From: Elusimicrobiota bacterium
GTDB taxonomy: Bacteria; Elusimicrobiota; Elusimicrobia; Elusimicrobiales; UBA9959
Direction: 5' to 3'
NCBI GenBank assembly: GCA_009773155.1
Contig: WOVA01000002.1
Coordinates: forward strand, 70,889-118,522
DNA length: 47,634 nucleotides
Shown: piece after piece, positions 32,157 through 40,846 of the stretch
Position numbering within the stretch: the stretch's first letter is position 1
Layout: each line of letters starts with the position of its first letter
Position numbers and translations under genes: made by a program
The notes under the pieces: generated by a model
The model's database searches: none
What the model was told of the DNA's origin: nothing
Seen by the model: only the letters and a program-made list of their open reading frames with translations

Positions 32157-33013
32157 GACGCCTGGTACTCGCTCTGCTGCTTTCCCCCGCCGCGGCGGGG
32201 GCGTTTGAACCTTTCGCCAATTTCGGCGCGCCCAAGGAGGAAAAGTCCCTGTCCCTGGATTTTTGCCGGTCCGGACTGTTCGCGATACTGACCGGCGACT
32301 GTTCGCCGGCCGGGAAGACGGACAGGGACGCCGTCTCGCCCAAGGCCTGCGCCGAGGCGGCCGCGCTGCTGGAGGACGGGATAAAGGCTCTTTACCCGCT
32401 GGCCAGGGTAGAGATACTCGAGCCGGGCTCCCGTGACGAAGCTTTCAACATGCTTGCCCGCACTTCCATATTCGGTTTCGCCCTGCTCGGGCGGGGCGAT
32501 CACAAGGGAGGTTTTCTTGTTGACGGGGACCCCTTCTATCCCGACGCTCTGGTGTGCACGTCTCCCCGGGAGATATTCGGCGGCTTCTATTATCACAGCA
32601 AGTATTCCGAATCGGCCGCGGCGCCGAAGGAACTCCGCTCCCGTGTGCTTAGCCGCTACGAATTAGTCACCTCGCCGGACCGGGCCCCCGCGGGCTCATG
32701 GCCGAGCGTCTGCCGGATACCGGCTTCGCTGGTCTACCCGACACGCACTTTCGCCGGCCGCATGAAGACCGACGTGCGCAAGTTCCTCGAGTTCCTGGCC
32801 GCGGAGAAGCGGCGCCACATAGCGCGCGACCTGAAAAGCATCTGCTCGGCCTGCGACCATTACAAGTCGTCCGGCCATACGCTGGCCGCGCTGTGTCCGC
32901 CCGCTTCGGACGCCTGCCCATCGGGGCGCGTCACCCCGTCGAACGAGAGGGCAGTGATGAGGAATTACTGCCTGCTTACCCACCCGGAGTACGATACCGG
33001 GAACCGGCGCTAG
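32153..33013 (+). CDS. Secreted Cys-rich protein of unknown function
   Basis: A 286-residue protein starting at a GTG that overlaps the upstream stop (GTGA) with AGGGAGG before it. Residues 1-17 form a signal peptide (MRRLVLALLLSPAAAGA). The mature part has about ten Cys, including SICSACDHYKSS and ALCPPASDACP, and hints of disulfide bonding in the periplasm. I recognise no family. The 3' end overlaps hydF, on the other strand, by 38 bp. Coupling to mrp may be incidental. Confidence 0.75.
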   Translation: MRRLVLALLLSPAAAGAFEPFANFGAPKEEKSLSLDFCRSGLFAILTGDCSPAGKTDRDAVSPKACAEAAALLEDGIKALYPLARVEILEPGSRDEAFNMLARTSIFGFALLGRGDHKGGFLVDGDPFYPDALVCTSPREIFGGFYYHSKYSESAAAPKELRSRVLSRYELVTSPDRAPAGSWPSVCRIPASLVYPTRTFAGRMKTDVRKFLEFLAAEKRRHIARDLKSICSACDHYKSSGHTLAALCPPASDACPSGRVTPSNERAVMRNYCLLTHPEYDTGNRR

Positions 33014-34247
33014 CCGCCGCCCTGTAGGCCGCCAGCGCCGCGGGGAAAGGCGAGAGCACCCTTTCCAGCACTCCCTTGCATTCCGAAATGGCCGTGCCGT
33101 AATTCGTTATGGGTACGCCGGCGGCCGCCGCTTTTCCCATCCTGGCCAGTATCTCCGTACGGCCCAGCATGCAGCCGCCGCACTGCAGCAGGAGCTTATA
33201 TTCCCCGGGAGCGTCCGGCAGGTCGCGGCCGGCGAAAGTGTCTATCTTCAGCTCCCCCCCGACGGCGGCCTTCAGCCAGCGCGGCAGTTTCACCCTGCCT
33301 ATATCGTCCTCTATCGCGTGGTGGCTGCAGGCCTCCAGCACTGCTACGCGGTCCCCGGGCCGGAGCCCGCGTATGGCCGCCGCTCCGGCGGCGTAGGCCG
33401 CCAGGTCTCCTTTGAAGCGCGCGAATAGTATCGAGAAAGTGGTGCATGGCACGCCCGCCGGGGTATTGGCGGTCATGAAGTCGACTACCTGCGAGTCGCA
33501 GACGACCAGCGCCGGCGGCTCGCGCAGCGAGGCCAGCGCTTTGGAGTACTCGTGCTCGCGGCAGACGACGGGGAGCGCCCCGTGGTCGAGCAGGCCGCGC
33601 ATGACCTGCACCTGCGGCAGTATTATCCTGCCCTTTGGCGCTTCCCTGTCTATCGGTATTATGAGGACGACGGCGTCCCCCGGCTTCACCAGGTCGCCTA
33701 TCAGCGGGGCGGGCGCGGTGGAGGTACTGGCGGTGAGACGCAGCAGCCTTTCCTTGATGGCGGCGACGGCCTCTTCGCGGCGCCCGCGGTCGGTGGCCGC
33801 GCAGAGGACATGGTCCAGGGCCTTCGCGCGCAGCGCCGCGGCCATATCCCCGCGCGGGGCGGACAAGTCCGTCTTATTGACCACGACTATGACGGGCAGC
33901 TTTTTCGCGGAGGCCGTCTCCAGGACGCCCTCCTCCCATTCCCCCCACACCGACGGCTCCGTGACGAGCAGTACCGCGTCCGCCCGGTCGAAGATGCGTC
34001 TCGCCCTGGCGGTGCGCAGCGCGCCCAGCGGACCCGCGTCGTCCAGCCCGGCCGTGTCGAGGAAAACCACCGGCCCGACGGGCAGGAGTTCCATGGCTTT
34101 CTCCACCACGTCGGTGGTGGTGCCTGGTTCGGGCGAAGTGATGGCCACGTCCTGTCCCGCGATCATGTTCAGGACGCTGGACTTGCCGACATTGGCGCGT
34201 CCGAATATCGCTATCTGGAGTCTCATCGATCTGGGGACCGAGTTCAT
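32976..34247 (-). CDS. hydF: [FeFe]-hydrogenase maturation GTPase HydF
   Basis: A 423-residue scaffold/GTPase that carries the H-cluster precursor to HydA. The GTPase domain has Walker A GRANVGKSS (16-24), switch PGTTTD, DTAGLDD and NKTD. The dimerisation and cluster domains follow. Fe-S ligands are in EACSHHAIEDDIGR and LLQCGGCMLGR (C and CxxC). The start is ATG 34247, overlapping the hydE stop (ATGA). A longer reading to 34331 has no support. It is the last gene of the hydrogenase operon. Confidence 0.95.
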   Translation of the reverse strand: MNSVPRSMRLQIAIFGRANVGKSSVLNMIAGQDVAITSPEPGTTTDVVEKAMELLPVGPVVFLDTAGLDDAGPLGALRTARARRIFDRADAVLLVTEPSVWGEWEEGVLETASAKKLPVIVVVNKTDLSAPRGDMAAALRAKALDHVLCAATDRGRREEAVAAIKERLLRLTASTSTAPAPLIGDLVKPGDAVVLIIPIDREAPKGRIILPQVQVMRGLLDHGALPVVCREHEYSKALASLREPPALVVCDSQVVDFMTANTPAGVPCTTFSILFARFKGDLAAYAAGAAAIRGLRPGDRVAVLEACSHHAIEDDIGRVKLPRWLKAAVGGELKIDTFAGRDLPDAPGEYKLLLQCGGCMLGRTEILARMGKAAAAGVPITNYGTAISECKGVLERVLSPFPAALAAYRAAASAGSRYRTPGG

Positions 34248-35239
34248 CTTTCCCCCTTCAGGCTGTGGCCATGTCCTTCCGCCCGGGAGCGCCCCAGTCC
34301 GGTCAGCATCGCGTCTACGCAGGCGGAGCACTCTTCGGGGCGTTCGCCGGTGCAGATCTTGCCGGGGTAAAGGCTGTAATCCGGCCGGTGTTCCGTCGGG
34401 CTGATATTGGGCATGAGCACGTTAGCGCCGCAGCGCAGGGCCTTCTGCCTGCCCTGCGGGTCTATGCTGCCCATGGCCGTGGTGGCCGGTATATGCGCGT
34501 CGCCCGTGACTACGCGCGCCAGGGCCGTCACTCGCAGCGCCAGGTCCAGCGTGCCGGGCTCGGCGTCGGCCAGCGGGGTATCGGGGCCGGGGATGAACGG
34601 CCCCACCCCGACCATGTCCAGGGCGAGGTCGCGGAAGATCAGTATGTCGTCGGCCAGGCTCTCCCTGGTCTGGCCCGGCAGGCCGGTCATTACGCCCGAG
34701 CCCACCTGGAAGCCGGCCTCGCGCAGCCAGGCCAGGCGCCTGAAGCGCGCGTCGTAATCGGAGTCCGGCCTGAGCAGGGCGAAGAGCCGGCGGTCGGAGG
34801 TTTCGAAGCGCAGGAGGAAGCGGTCCGCCCCGGCCGCCCGGAGAGCCCTGTAGTCCCCGCGGGAATGCTCGCCGACGGAGAGCGTGACCGCCAGGTCCGT
34901 CTCCGTCTTGATCTTTTCGACCAGCGGTATGAGCGCCGCGGGCCCCCAGCCCGGGTCCTCGCCGCTCTGCATTACCACGGTTCCGTAGCCCAGGCGCACG
35001 GCGGTGCGCGCGCAGCCCATGATCTCTTCCGCCGAGAGCCGGTAGCGCCGGACCCTGGCGTTGCCGGACCTTATGCCGCAGTAATAGCAGCGGCGGCGGC
35101 AGATATTGGAGAACTCTATCAGGCCGCGCAGATGCACGCCGTCGCCCACGCGCTCGCGCCTGACCTTGTCGGCCCGGGCGAACAGCGGCGCCGCGTCGCG
35201 GTCCGGGTCCAGCCAGTAAAGTATCTCGTCCTTGTTCAT
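34244..35239 (-). CDS. hydE: [FeFe]-hydrogenase maturation radical SAM enzyme HydE
   Basis: A 331-residue radical SAM protein with the cluster motif C47, C51, C54 (CRRRCYYC). It has VVMQSGEDPGW, SVGEHSRGDYRALRAAG, FLLRFETSD and PGPDTPL, all HydE-specific. A C-terminal CTGERPEECSAC set may bind a second cluster. HydE works with HydG and HydF in building the 2Fe subcluster of the H-cluster. The start at 35239 fits homologues (MNKDEILYWL). The segment upstream to 35507 is a large hairpin region (E3). Confidence 0.95.
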   Translation of the reverse strand: MNKDEILYWLDPDRDAAPLFARADKVRRERVGDGVHLRGLIEFSNICRRRCYYCGIRSGNARVRRYRLSAEEIMGCARTAVRLGYGTVVMQSGEDPGWGPAALIPLVEKIKTETDLAVTLSVGEHSRGDYRALRAAGADRFLLRFETSDRRLFALLRPDSDYDARFRRLAWLREAGFQVGSGVMTGLPGQTRESLADDILIFRDLALDMVGVGPFIPGPDTPLADAEPGTLDLALRVTALARVVTGDAHIPATTAMGSIDPQGRQKALRCGANVLMPNISPTEHRPDYSLYPGKICTGERPEECSACVDAMLTGLGRSRAEGHGHSLKGER

Positions 35240-35245
35240 AATATT

Positions 35246-35496
35246 CGTCCACGCCCCGCTCATAAGGAGCAACTATGGGGGTCCTGTCGGCGGTTCGCTT
35301 CGAAAAAACAGCGTCGCGCACACCGTGCGCGCGCTTCCCGTTCTCGCCGCGAGCGCTCGTATGCGCCTCCGCATCCTCGAGATGCGATTCCACCGGCTAG
35401 CTGCGGCGCATACTCCGTAAGCTCGCGGCTCCGAAGGGTTTTTCTCCGCGAATCCGCCGCCACCCCCATTGTTTCCCGACGGGGGCGGGGCGCGTC
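35246..35496 (-). repeat. E3: intergenic long imperfect hairpin between hydG and hydE
   Basis: Outer arms 35246-35309 and 35438-35496 are imperfect inverted repeats (shared blocks CGCCCCGC, AACnATGGGGGT, CGGCGG, TTCGC, AAAAAC). Inner arms GCCGCGAGC...GTATGCGCC pair with GGCGCATAC...GCTCGCGGC (35362-35429 region). The arm near hydE reaches to within 6 bases of its start codon. The core does not clearly match E1/E2. No gene is seen in this 268-bp gap. Confidence 0.65.
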
Positions 35497-35507
35497 CGGT
35501 GTTTCCA

Positions 35508-36986
35508 TTAAAAGCACAGGTCCCTCTCGCCGGAGCCGATGCGGGCGTAATATGTCTCGAGCATCTTTATGGTCTCCGGCGGAAAATGGGCGGAGCGCGC
35601 GCGTATCTCGGCTATCTCTTTTTCGATCAGAGCCTCGCCTTTTGCCTTCGTCGCGTCCGAGGCGAAATCGTCCAGCCATTCGCGGAAGGTCAGCACGGCG
35701 TTTAGCTTGCAGAAGCGGCTCTCGTGACCGCTCTTGAGCAGTTTCATTATGTGGTCGCCGGTGCGGCCGCAGCGGTAGCCCGACGTGCAGAAGCTGGTGA
35801 TGTGCCCCAGGTCGGCCAGCTCGCCGATGATCTCGTCGAGGGAGCGCGTGTCGCCCAGCATGAACTGCTGGCGTTCGGCCTCCTGGGCGCCGTAGCGGTC
35901 GGAATAGGCGCCTATGCCTATCGCGGTGCCGGCGTCGCGCTGGGTGCACATGCCTATGACGGAGCGGATGGTCGCCGGCTTTTCGCGGGCCGTGACTATC
36001 ATGCCGGCGTAGGGGACGCTGAGCCGCAGTACCGCGACCAGCTTGCGGAAATCCTCGTCGGAGGCGTTGCGGAGGCTGTCCTGGGGCAGGCTGGTGCCGT
36101 CGGCCGACTCCAGCCGCGGGAAGGAGATAGTGTGGGGTCCTATGCCGAACCTGGTCTCCAGCTCGCGCGCGTGCGCCACCAGCCCCATCACCTCGAATTT
36201 CCATTCGGGGTTCAGCCCGAAAAGAGCCCCGAGCGCCACGTCGTCTATGCCGGCCTCGAAGGCCCTGTGCATGACGTAGAGCCGCCAGCGGTAATCGGCC
36301 TTGGGCGTGTCACCGGGATGGAGGCGCGAGTACAGCTTGCGGTCGTAGGTCTCCTGGAAGACCTGGTAGGTCCCGATGCCCGCCTCCTTGAGTTTGCGCA
36401 GGCCGGGCACGGTCATAGGGGCGGAGTTGACGTTGACGCGGCGTATCTGGCCGAAGCCCCGCCGCGTCGGCACCTTGACCGAGTATATCGTCCTAAGCGC
36501 CTCCGCTACATAGTCAGCGCCCGTCGAGGGATGCTCGCCGGTCACGAAGATCAGGCGTTTGTGGCCTATGCGGCCGGCGAGGGCCTCCGCCTCGGACTTT
36601 ATCTCCTCGACAGAAAGCTTGCGGCGTACGGCCCGGCGGTTGCCGGTGCGGAAGCCGCAGTAAAGGCAGTTGTTGACGCAGTAATTGGCGGCGTAAAGCG
36701 GGGCGAAGGTCACCACGCGGTTGTCGTAGACCTTCTTCTTGACGGCGCGGGCCGCCTCTAAAATTTCAGCGAGCAGCGCCGGGTCCTCCACGGCCAGCAG
36801 GGCGGCCGTATCCTCCGGCGGCAGGGCCTCCGAGACTTCCAGCGAGCGCGCGAGTATCTCCCTGACGCGCCCGGCGCCGGGCGCGGGCGCGGCCAGCGCC
36901 GCCCGGAGCGCCGCGTCGTCGATGAAGTCCGTTCCCTGCTTCAGGTAGCCGGCATAAGTGTCGGCGTTGACCGTTACGGGTTCCAT
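35508..36986 (-). CDS. hydG: [FeFe]-hydrogenase maturation radical SAM tyrosine lyase HydG
   Basis: A 492-residue enzyme that cleaves tyrosine to CO and CN- for the H-cluster. The radical SAM motif is C103, C107, C110 (CVNNCLYC). Other blocks are FVTGEHP, FQETYDRKLYSRLHP, DVALGALFGL and FPRLESADG. The C-terminal auxiliary-cluster motif, usually CxxC...C, reads C400-TSG-YRC406-GRTG...C426. The middle ligand position (403) is Gly and a Cys sits three residues later. CCGGAGG precedes the ATG by 4 bases. It lies 19 bp after the receiver-kinase gene. Confidence 0.94.
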   Translation of the reverse strand: MEPVTVNADTYAGYLKQGTDFIDDAALRAALAAPAPGAGRVREILARSLEVSEALPPEDTAALLAVEDPALLAEILEAARAVKKKVYDNRVVTFAPLYAANYCVNNCLYCGFRTGNRRAVRRKLSVEEIKSEAEALAGRIGHKRLIFVTGEHPSTGADYVAEALRTIYSVKVPTRRGFGQIRRVNVNSAPMTVPGLRKLKEAGIGTYQVFQETYDRKLYSRLHPGDTPKADYRWRLYVMHRAFEAGIDDVALGALFGLNPEWKFEVMGLVAHARELETRFGIGPHTISFPRLESADGTSLPQDSLRNASDEDFRKLVAVLRLSVPYAGMIVTAREKPATIRSVIGMCTQRDAGTAIGIGAYSDRYGAQEAERQQFMLGDTRSLDEIIGELADLGHITSFCTSGYRCGRTGDHIMKLLKSGHESRFCKLNAVLTFREWLDDFASDATKAKGEALIEKEIAEIRARSAHFPPETIKMLETYYARIGSGERDLCF

Positions 36987-37005
36987 GCTGCCTCCGGTAG
37001 GGCGG

Positions 37006-38187
37006 CTAAGCGCCCTTGAGCGCCGGGTCCGCCTCCGGCGCCGGTATCTCGGCGTCCCTGAGCGTCAGCTCGAAGGACGAACCCTCCCCGTACCTGGAAG
37101 TCACCCTGACTTCCCCCCCGTAAAGCGCGACGACCTTCCTGAGTATCGACAGGCCCAGCCCGCTGCCGTCGATGCCGCGGGTGTGCTCGTTCTTCATCCG
37201 CACGAATTCGCCGAAAAGCCTGGAGAGCTCCTCTTCCGTCATGCCGATGCCGGTATCCGAACAGCGCACCGAGACGGTCCCAGGTCCGGCGGGGCGCAGC
37301 TCCAGTACCGCGCGCCCCCCCTCCCTGTTGTATTTGACGGCGTTGCTCAGCAGGTTGGAGAGTATCATGTCCACTTCGCCGGAATCCGCCAGAAGCGGCA
37401 GCGCGGCGGGAGCGTCGACCCTGACCTCCACTTTCTTCTCCGCCGCCATGGCCGCCACGGCGTCGGCCGCCAGCGCGGCCGAGCGGGCGAGGTCGACGGT
37501 CTCTATCGAGCGCTTCTTCCTGCCGGATTCCAGCCTGGTCAGGTCCAGCAGGTCCATGACCAGCTTGCGCATGCCGCCGATGCGCGTCACGCTGCGGTCT
37601 ATCATCTGGTCGTAGGCCGCCATGTCGGGGCCCTTCATCCGCTCCTTCATCAGGTGCATGTACCCCTCGACGGCGGCCAGCGGGCTCTTTAGCTCGTGGG
37701 CCAGCACGCGGATGAACTCGAAGCGCACCTGGCGCTTCTCGTCCTCAAGCCGGCGAGCCTTGCGCTGGAGGTAGATGCTGCGCGCGGCTTTGGTTATTGT
37801 CGCCCTCAGCTCCTCCGGCGTGAAGGGCTTGGCCAGGAAATCGAAGGCGCCGCGCTTGGTGGCGGTGACGGCCACTTCCAGCGAGGCGAAGGCGGTTATC
37901 ATTATCGTCAGGAAATCCGCCGCCCCGGGGGCGTCGGCCAGGACGTCTATGCCCGTCATGTCCGGCAGCTTATAGTCCAGCAGGACTATGTCGGGGGTGC
38001 GGGCCTTGAGCTCCTCCAGCGCTTCGGCGCCGGTGGAGGCGGAGCGCACCGAGAAGGCCACGGTCTCCCTGAAATCCGGAAGCGCCACAGTGAAACCCTC
38101 CAGCGCGCGCTCCGCGCCGGCGCGCATGCCGGCCTCGTCGTCTACGATCAGGACGTCGAGGAGGTGCAGGGGCTCCGGGTCATTCAT
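37006..38187 (-). CDS. Receiver-histidine kinase (REC-HisKA-HATPase)
   Basis: A 393-residue cytosolic protein. The receiver domain (10-130) has DD at 16-17, phosphoacceptor D71 and K120. A short coiled coil follows, then HisKA with H164 (VLAHELKSPL), and HATPase with N-box NLLSNAVKYN, G1 DTGIGM and G2 GSGLGLSIL. The N-terminal receiver suggests kinase activity gated by phosphorylation, for example from the sensory hydrogenase-kinase two genes upstream. There is no DNA-binding or membrane part. The start overlaps the 55-codon ORF by 8 bases. Confidence 0.9.
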   Translation of the reverse strand: MNDPEPLHLLDVLIVDDEAGMRAGAERALEGFTVALPDFRETVAFSVRSASTGAEALEELKARTPDIVLLDYKLPDMTGIDVLADAPGAADFLTIMITAFASLEVAVTATKRGAFDFLAKPFTPEELRATITKAARSIYLQRKARRLEDEKRQVRFEFIRVLAHELKSPLAAVEGYMHLMKERMKGPDMAAYDQMIDRSVTRIGGMRKLVMDLLDLTRLESGRKKRSIETVDLARSAALAADAVAAMAAEKKVEVRVDAPAALPLLADSGEVDMILSNLLSNAVKYNREGGRAVLELRPAGPGTVSVRCSDTGIGMTEEELSRLFGEFVRMKNEHTRGIDGSGLGLSILRKVVALYGGEVRVTSRYGEGSSFELTLRDAEIPAPEADPALKGA

Positions 38188-38347
38188 GTCCTTCCCCCTC
38201 TCCCGTCAGGCGCCTGAGTCCTGGCTCCTTCTGTTTGAAGGCGGCCAGAACCCCGCATTCCTCGTTATCCAGGCAGAGCTTCAGCTGCTCCATCATGTCG
38301 GGCTCGTGCTCTGAGACGAGCATCTTCATCCTGGTTTTCCTGGTCAT
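38180..38347 (-). CDS. 55-residue truncated receiver-like protein
   Basis: A small ORF filling the gap between two kinase genes. AGGAG stands 6 bases before the ATG at 38347, and the stop overlaps the next start. Its sequence MKMLVSEHEPDMMEQLKLCL...ECGVLAAFK resembles beta1-alpha1-beta2 of a CheY-like receiver, but the acidic pair is SEHE, and the phosphoacceptor half is absent. It ends KEPGLRRLTGEGEGHE. It may be a decayed receiver or a small regulator. Expression is plausible from its signals but unproven. Confidence 0.55.
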   Translation of the reverse strand: MTRKTRMKMLVSEHEPDMMEQLKLCLDNEECGVLAAFKQKEPGLRRLTGEGEGHE

Positions 38348-38369
38348 GGAGGTCTCCTGTGCTTGAGTG

Positions 38370-40397
38370 TTATTTTTTAGACGCTTCGGTCTTCATCTTT
38401 ACGGCGCCGGCCTCCCGGGCTACCGGCGGCATCTTCACCGTGAAAACGGTTCCGGTATGACTCTTGGCCGGATCCGAGTTGCTCTCGACGGTAATATTGC
38501 CGCGGTGGACCTTTATTATCCCGTAGCTGACGGCCAGGCCCAGCCCGGTGCCCTTGCCTATCTGCTTGGTAGTGAAGAAAGGCTCGAAGACCTTCCTGAA
38601 ATTCTCCGGCTTTATGCCGCAGCCGGTGTCGCCTACCGAGAAGCAGACTTCGCCGTTCTCCCGGAAAGTCCTGGCGATAAGCGTGCCCGATCCCGCCATC
38701 GCCTCCAGGGCGTTGGTGACCAGGTTGGTCAGGACCTGTATCACCTGGTCGGGGTCCATCTCGGCCTGCAGCTCTTCGGGGGCGCTGCTCAGGTCCAGTT
38801 TCACCCCGGGGGGAATCTGGGCGCTCTTGAAATAGTTCTCCACCAGCTTCGTCAGGTCGGTCTGGCGGAAGAAGGGCTTGTTCTTTCGGGCGAAGTTGAG
38901 CAGCCCCCCCACGATCTTCTTGCAGCGGTCCGCCTGGTCGGTGATCATCCGCGCGTCCGCGTAGGTGCGGGAGCCCTTGTCGCACTGCTCGGCCAGCAGG
39001 TGGGCGTAAAGGAGCACCACGCCGAGCGGGTTGTTGAGCTCGTGCGCCACGCCGGCCGCGAGCTGGCCCATGCTGGCCAGCTTCTCGCTCTGCATCAGCG
39101 CCTGCCGGGTCTGGCCGAGCTGGTTGTAGCTGACGGTCAGCTCGTCGGCGGTGGCCTTGAGGCGGTCGATGGTATAGGGCAGGCACATCTCGCTTTCGGC
39201 TATCCCGCGGAGGATGGCCACGGCGTGCTCCGCGCAGGTGGGGTAGCCGCAGGCGCCGCAGTTCAGCTCGTCCTCAGGCCTGGTCTTGCCCATCTTTGAG
39301 AGCACGTCCCTGAGCTCTTCCGGGGCGGGCAGTTTCATGCGCCTGTCCTCCGGCTCGAAGGAAGCCGAGTAGTCCAGGCTACGGAAGCGCCGCACACTCT
39401 CCTCCCAATCGCTGATCCTGACGGTGAAATAGCTCTTGCGGGCGTAGCGGCGCAGGGCCGCCTCCCGGGCGTGCTTGGAGGTCTTGGCGCTGATGCCCGG
39501 GCCCATGATGCAGCCGTCGCAGCAGAGCAGGTCCAGGAAGTCCGAGTCTATGTCGCCGTGCTCCATATTCTTGAGCACTTCGGGAAAAGTCTCGAGGCCC
39601 TCCGCCGAAAGGAAGCGCCCGCTCATCAGGTCGTCCTGCAGCTCGGCGGAGTTGAGCAGACCCCCGCCCATCGGGTACAGCACGCCTTTGGCCGGGTGCG
39701 GCGGGTCGAAAGGCGCGTCGAGGACCGAGCTGATGTCCAGCCCCAGTCCCTTGCGCAGCGCGCGCAATTCCGTGAAGGTGATAGATTCCTCTATGTCGGC
39801 CTGGTTGCGGCCAGCCTCCCCCTTCTTGGCCACGCAGGGCCCGATGAACACCACTTTCACGTCCCCGCCGTACATCGCCTTTATTATCCGCGCTTCGGCC
39901 ACCATGGGCGAGACTATGGGGGCGAGGTCGGGGACCAGCGCCGGGTGGTACTTCTCGATGAAAGAGACCACGGACGGGCAGGCGGTGCTGATGAACTTTT
40001 TTCCGGGGTTCTCGTTGAGGAGGCGGCGGTACTGCAGCGACACTATATCCGCGCCGAAGGCAACCTCGCAGACATACCTGAATCCCAGCGCTTTTAGTAT
40101 ACCTGTGAAGCGCATCGGGTCCATGCCGCCGAACTCCACCGGGAAGCTGGGGGCCACGGCCGCCGCCACGGGCGCCCCGCTTTTAAGCAGGGCCTTCACA
40201 GCCTCCAGGGACTGCCTGGTCTCCTTGGCGCCGCGGCTGCACATCAGCACGCAGTTGGCGCAGCCTATGCAGCGCTCCCTTATGACCTCGGCCTGGCCGC
40301 CGGAGATCCGGATGGCCTTGGCGGGGCAGCCGCGCACGCAGGTATAGCACGCCCTGCATTTTTCTTTTATAGTGGCTACCAGAGGAGTGGTGTCCAT
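38370..40397 (-). CDS. Sensory [FeFe]-hydrogenase fused to a histidine kinase (HydS-like)
   Basis: A 675-residue cytosolic protein. In order: 2[4Fe-4S] ferredoxin domain (C14, 17, 20, 24; C43, 46, 49, 53); H-cluster domain (about 75-330) with loops ISTACPSVV (C140), GPCVAKKGE (C188) and LLCCDGCIMGPG (C292/C293, C296); FeS4 domain (C380, C383, C388, C405); HisKA with H452 (VAHELNNPLG); HATPase with NLVTNALEAM, DTGCGI and GKGTGLGLAVSYG. The L1/L2 loops lack residues usual in catalytic enzymes (TSC[CS]PGW, MPC), as in sensory hydrogenases. H2 binding may control autophosphorylation (inference). Confidence 0.9.
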   Translation of the reverse strand: MDTTPLVATIKEKCRACYTCVRGCPAKAIRISGGQAEVIRERCIGCANCVLMCSRGAKETRQSLEAVKALLKSGAPVAAAVAPSFPVEFGGMDPMRFTGILKALGFRYVCEVAFGADIVSLQYRRLLNENPGKKFISTACPSVVSFIEKYHPALVPDLAPIVSPMVAEARIIKAMYGGDVKVVFIGPCVAKKGEAGRNQADIEESITFTELRALRKGLGLDISSVLDAPFDPPHPAKGVLYPMGGGLLNSAELQDDLMSGRFLSAEGLETFPEVLKNMEHGDIDSDFLDLLCCDGCIMGPGISAKTSKHAREAALRRYARKSYFTVRISDWEESVRRFRSLDYSASFEPEDRRMKLPAPEELRDVLSKMGKTRPEDELNCGACGYPTCAEHAVAILRGIAESEMCLPYTIDRLKATADELTVSYNQLGQTRQALMQSEKLASMGQLAAGVAHELNNPLGVVLLYAHLLAEQCDKGSRTYADARMITDQADRCKKIVGGLLNFARKNKPFFRQTDLTKLVENYFKSAQIPPGVKLDLSSAPEELQAEMDPDQVIQVLTNLVTNALEAMAGSGTLIARTFRENGEVCFSVGDTGCGIKPENFRKVFEPFFTTKQIGKGTGLGLAVSYGIIKVHRGNITVESNSDPAKSHTGTVFTVKMPPVAREAGAVKMKTEASKK

Positions 40398-40430
40398 ATT
40401 GAAGAACCCTCTGTATCCCCCGCCGCCGCG

Positions 40431-40823
40431 TTAGGCGCGCAGGAGGCGCTTAACTTCGGCCCGCAATTGTTCCGGCCTGGCCGGCTTATCCAGCAGAATA
40501 TCGGCCCTCATCCAGGAGGAGGCGTCCTCCTGCCGGGCGGAGAAGTCGAGTCCGGTGGCGGCGGATACCGCGGTGAGCAGTATCACCGGCACTTCCGGAT
40601 AGAGTTTTTTGATGTGGTGGCACAGCGCAAAACCCGAGTCCATATGCTCCATCATCAGGTCCACTATGGCAAGGTCCGGGACGAACTGGAGCAGGATCTC
40701 TTCGGCGTCTTCCTGTCCGCGCGCGGTGGCTACGTTGTAGCCGGCCGCCTTCATGGTCAGGGCAACCTGCTCCAGTATGTCCTGGTCGTCGTCTACTACA
40801 AGTATGTTCTTCTTCGTCGTCAT
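40431..40823 (-). CDS. Stand-alone receiver-domain response regulator
   Basis: A 130-residue CheY-like protein: DDD at 11-13, phosphoacceptor D55 (IVDLMMEHMDSG), T84-region LLTAVSA and K113 (LDKP). It has no output domain. It sits between hydA and the sensory hydrogenase-kinase gene, so it is a likely partner of that kinase. The HMDSGFALCHHI insert after the acceptor resembles the DDSTEGFHMAQKL of the receiver at 46934-47350. Confidence 0.92.
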   Translation of the reverse strand: MTTKKNILVVDDDQDILEQVALTMKAAGYNVATARGQEDAEEILLQFVPDLAIVDLMMEHMDSGFALCHHIKKLYPEVPVILLTAVSAATGLDFSARQEDASSWMRADILLDKPARPEQLRAEVKRLLRA

Positions 40824-40846
40824 GGTTTTCCTCTTTTTTACGCGCC

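Noticed and set aside
38370-40397. A second catalytic [FeFe]-hydrogenase
   Set aside because: The loops around the H-cluster are altered and the chain ends in a complete histidine kinase, so a sensor is far more likely.
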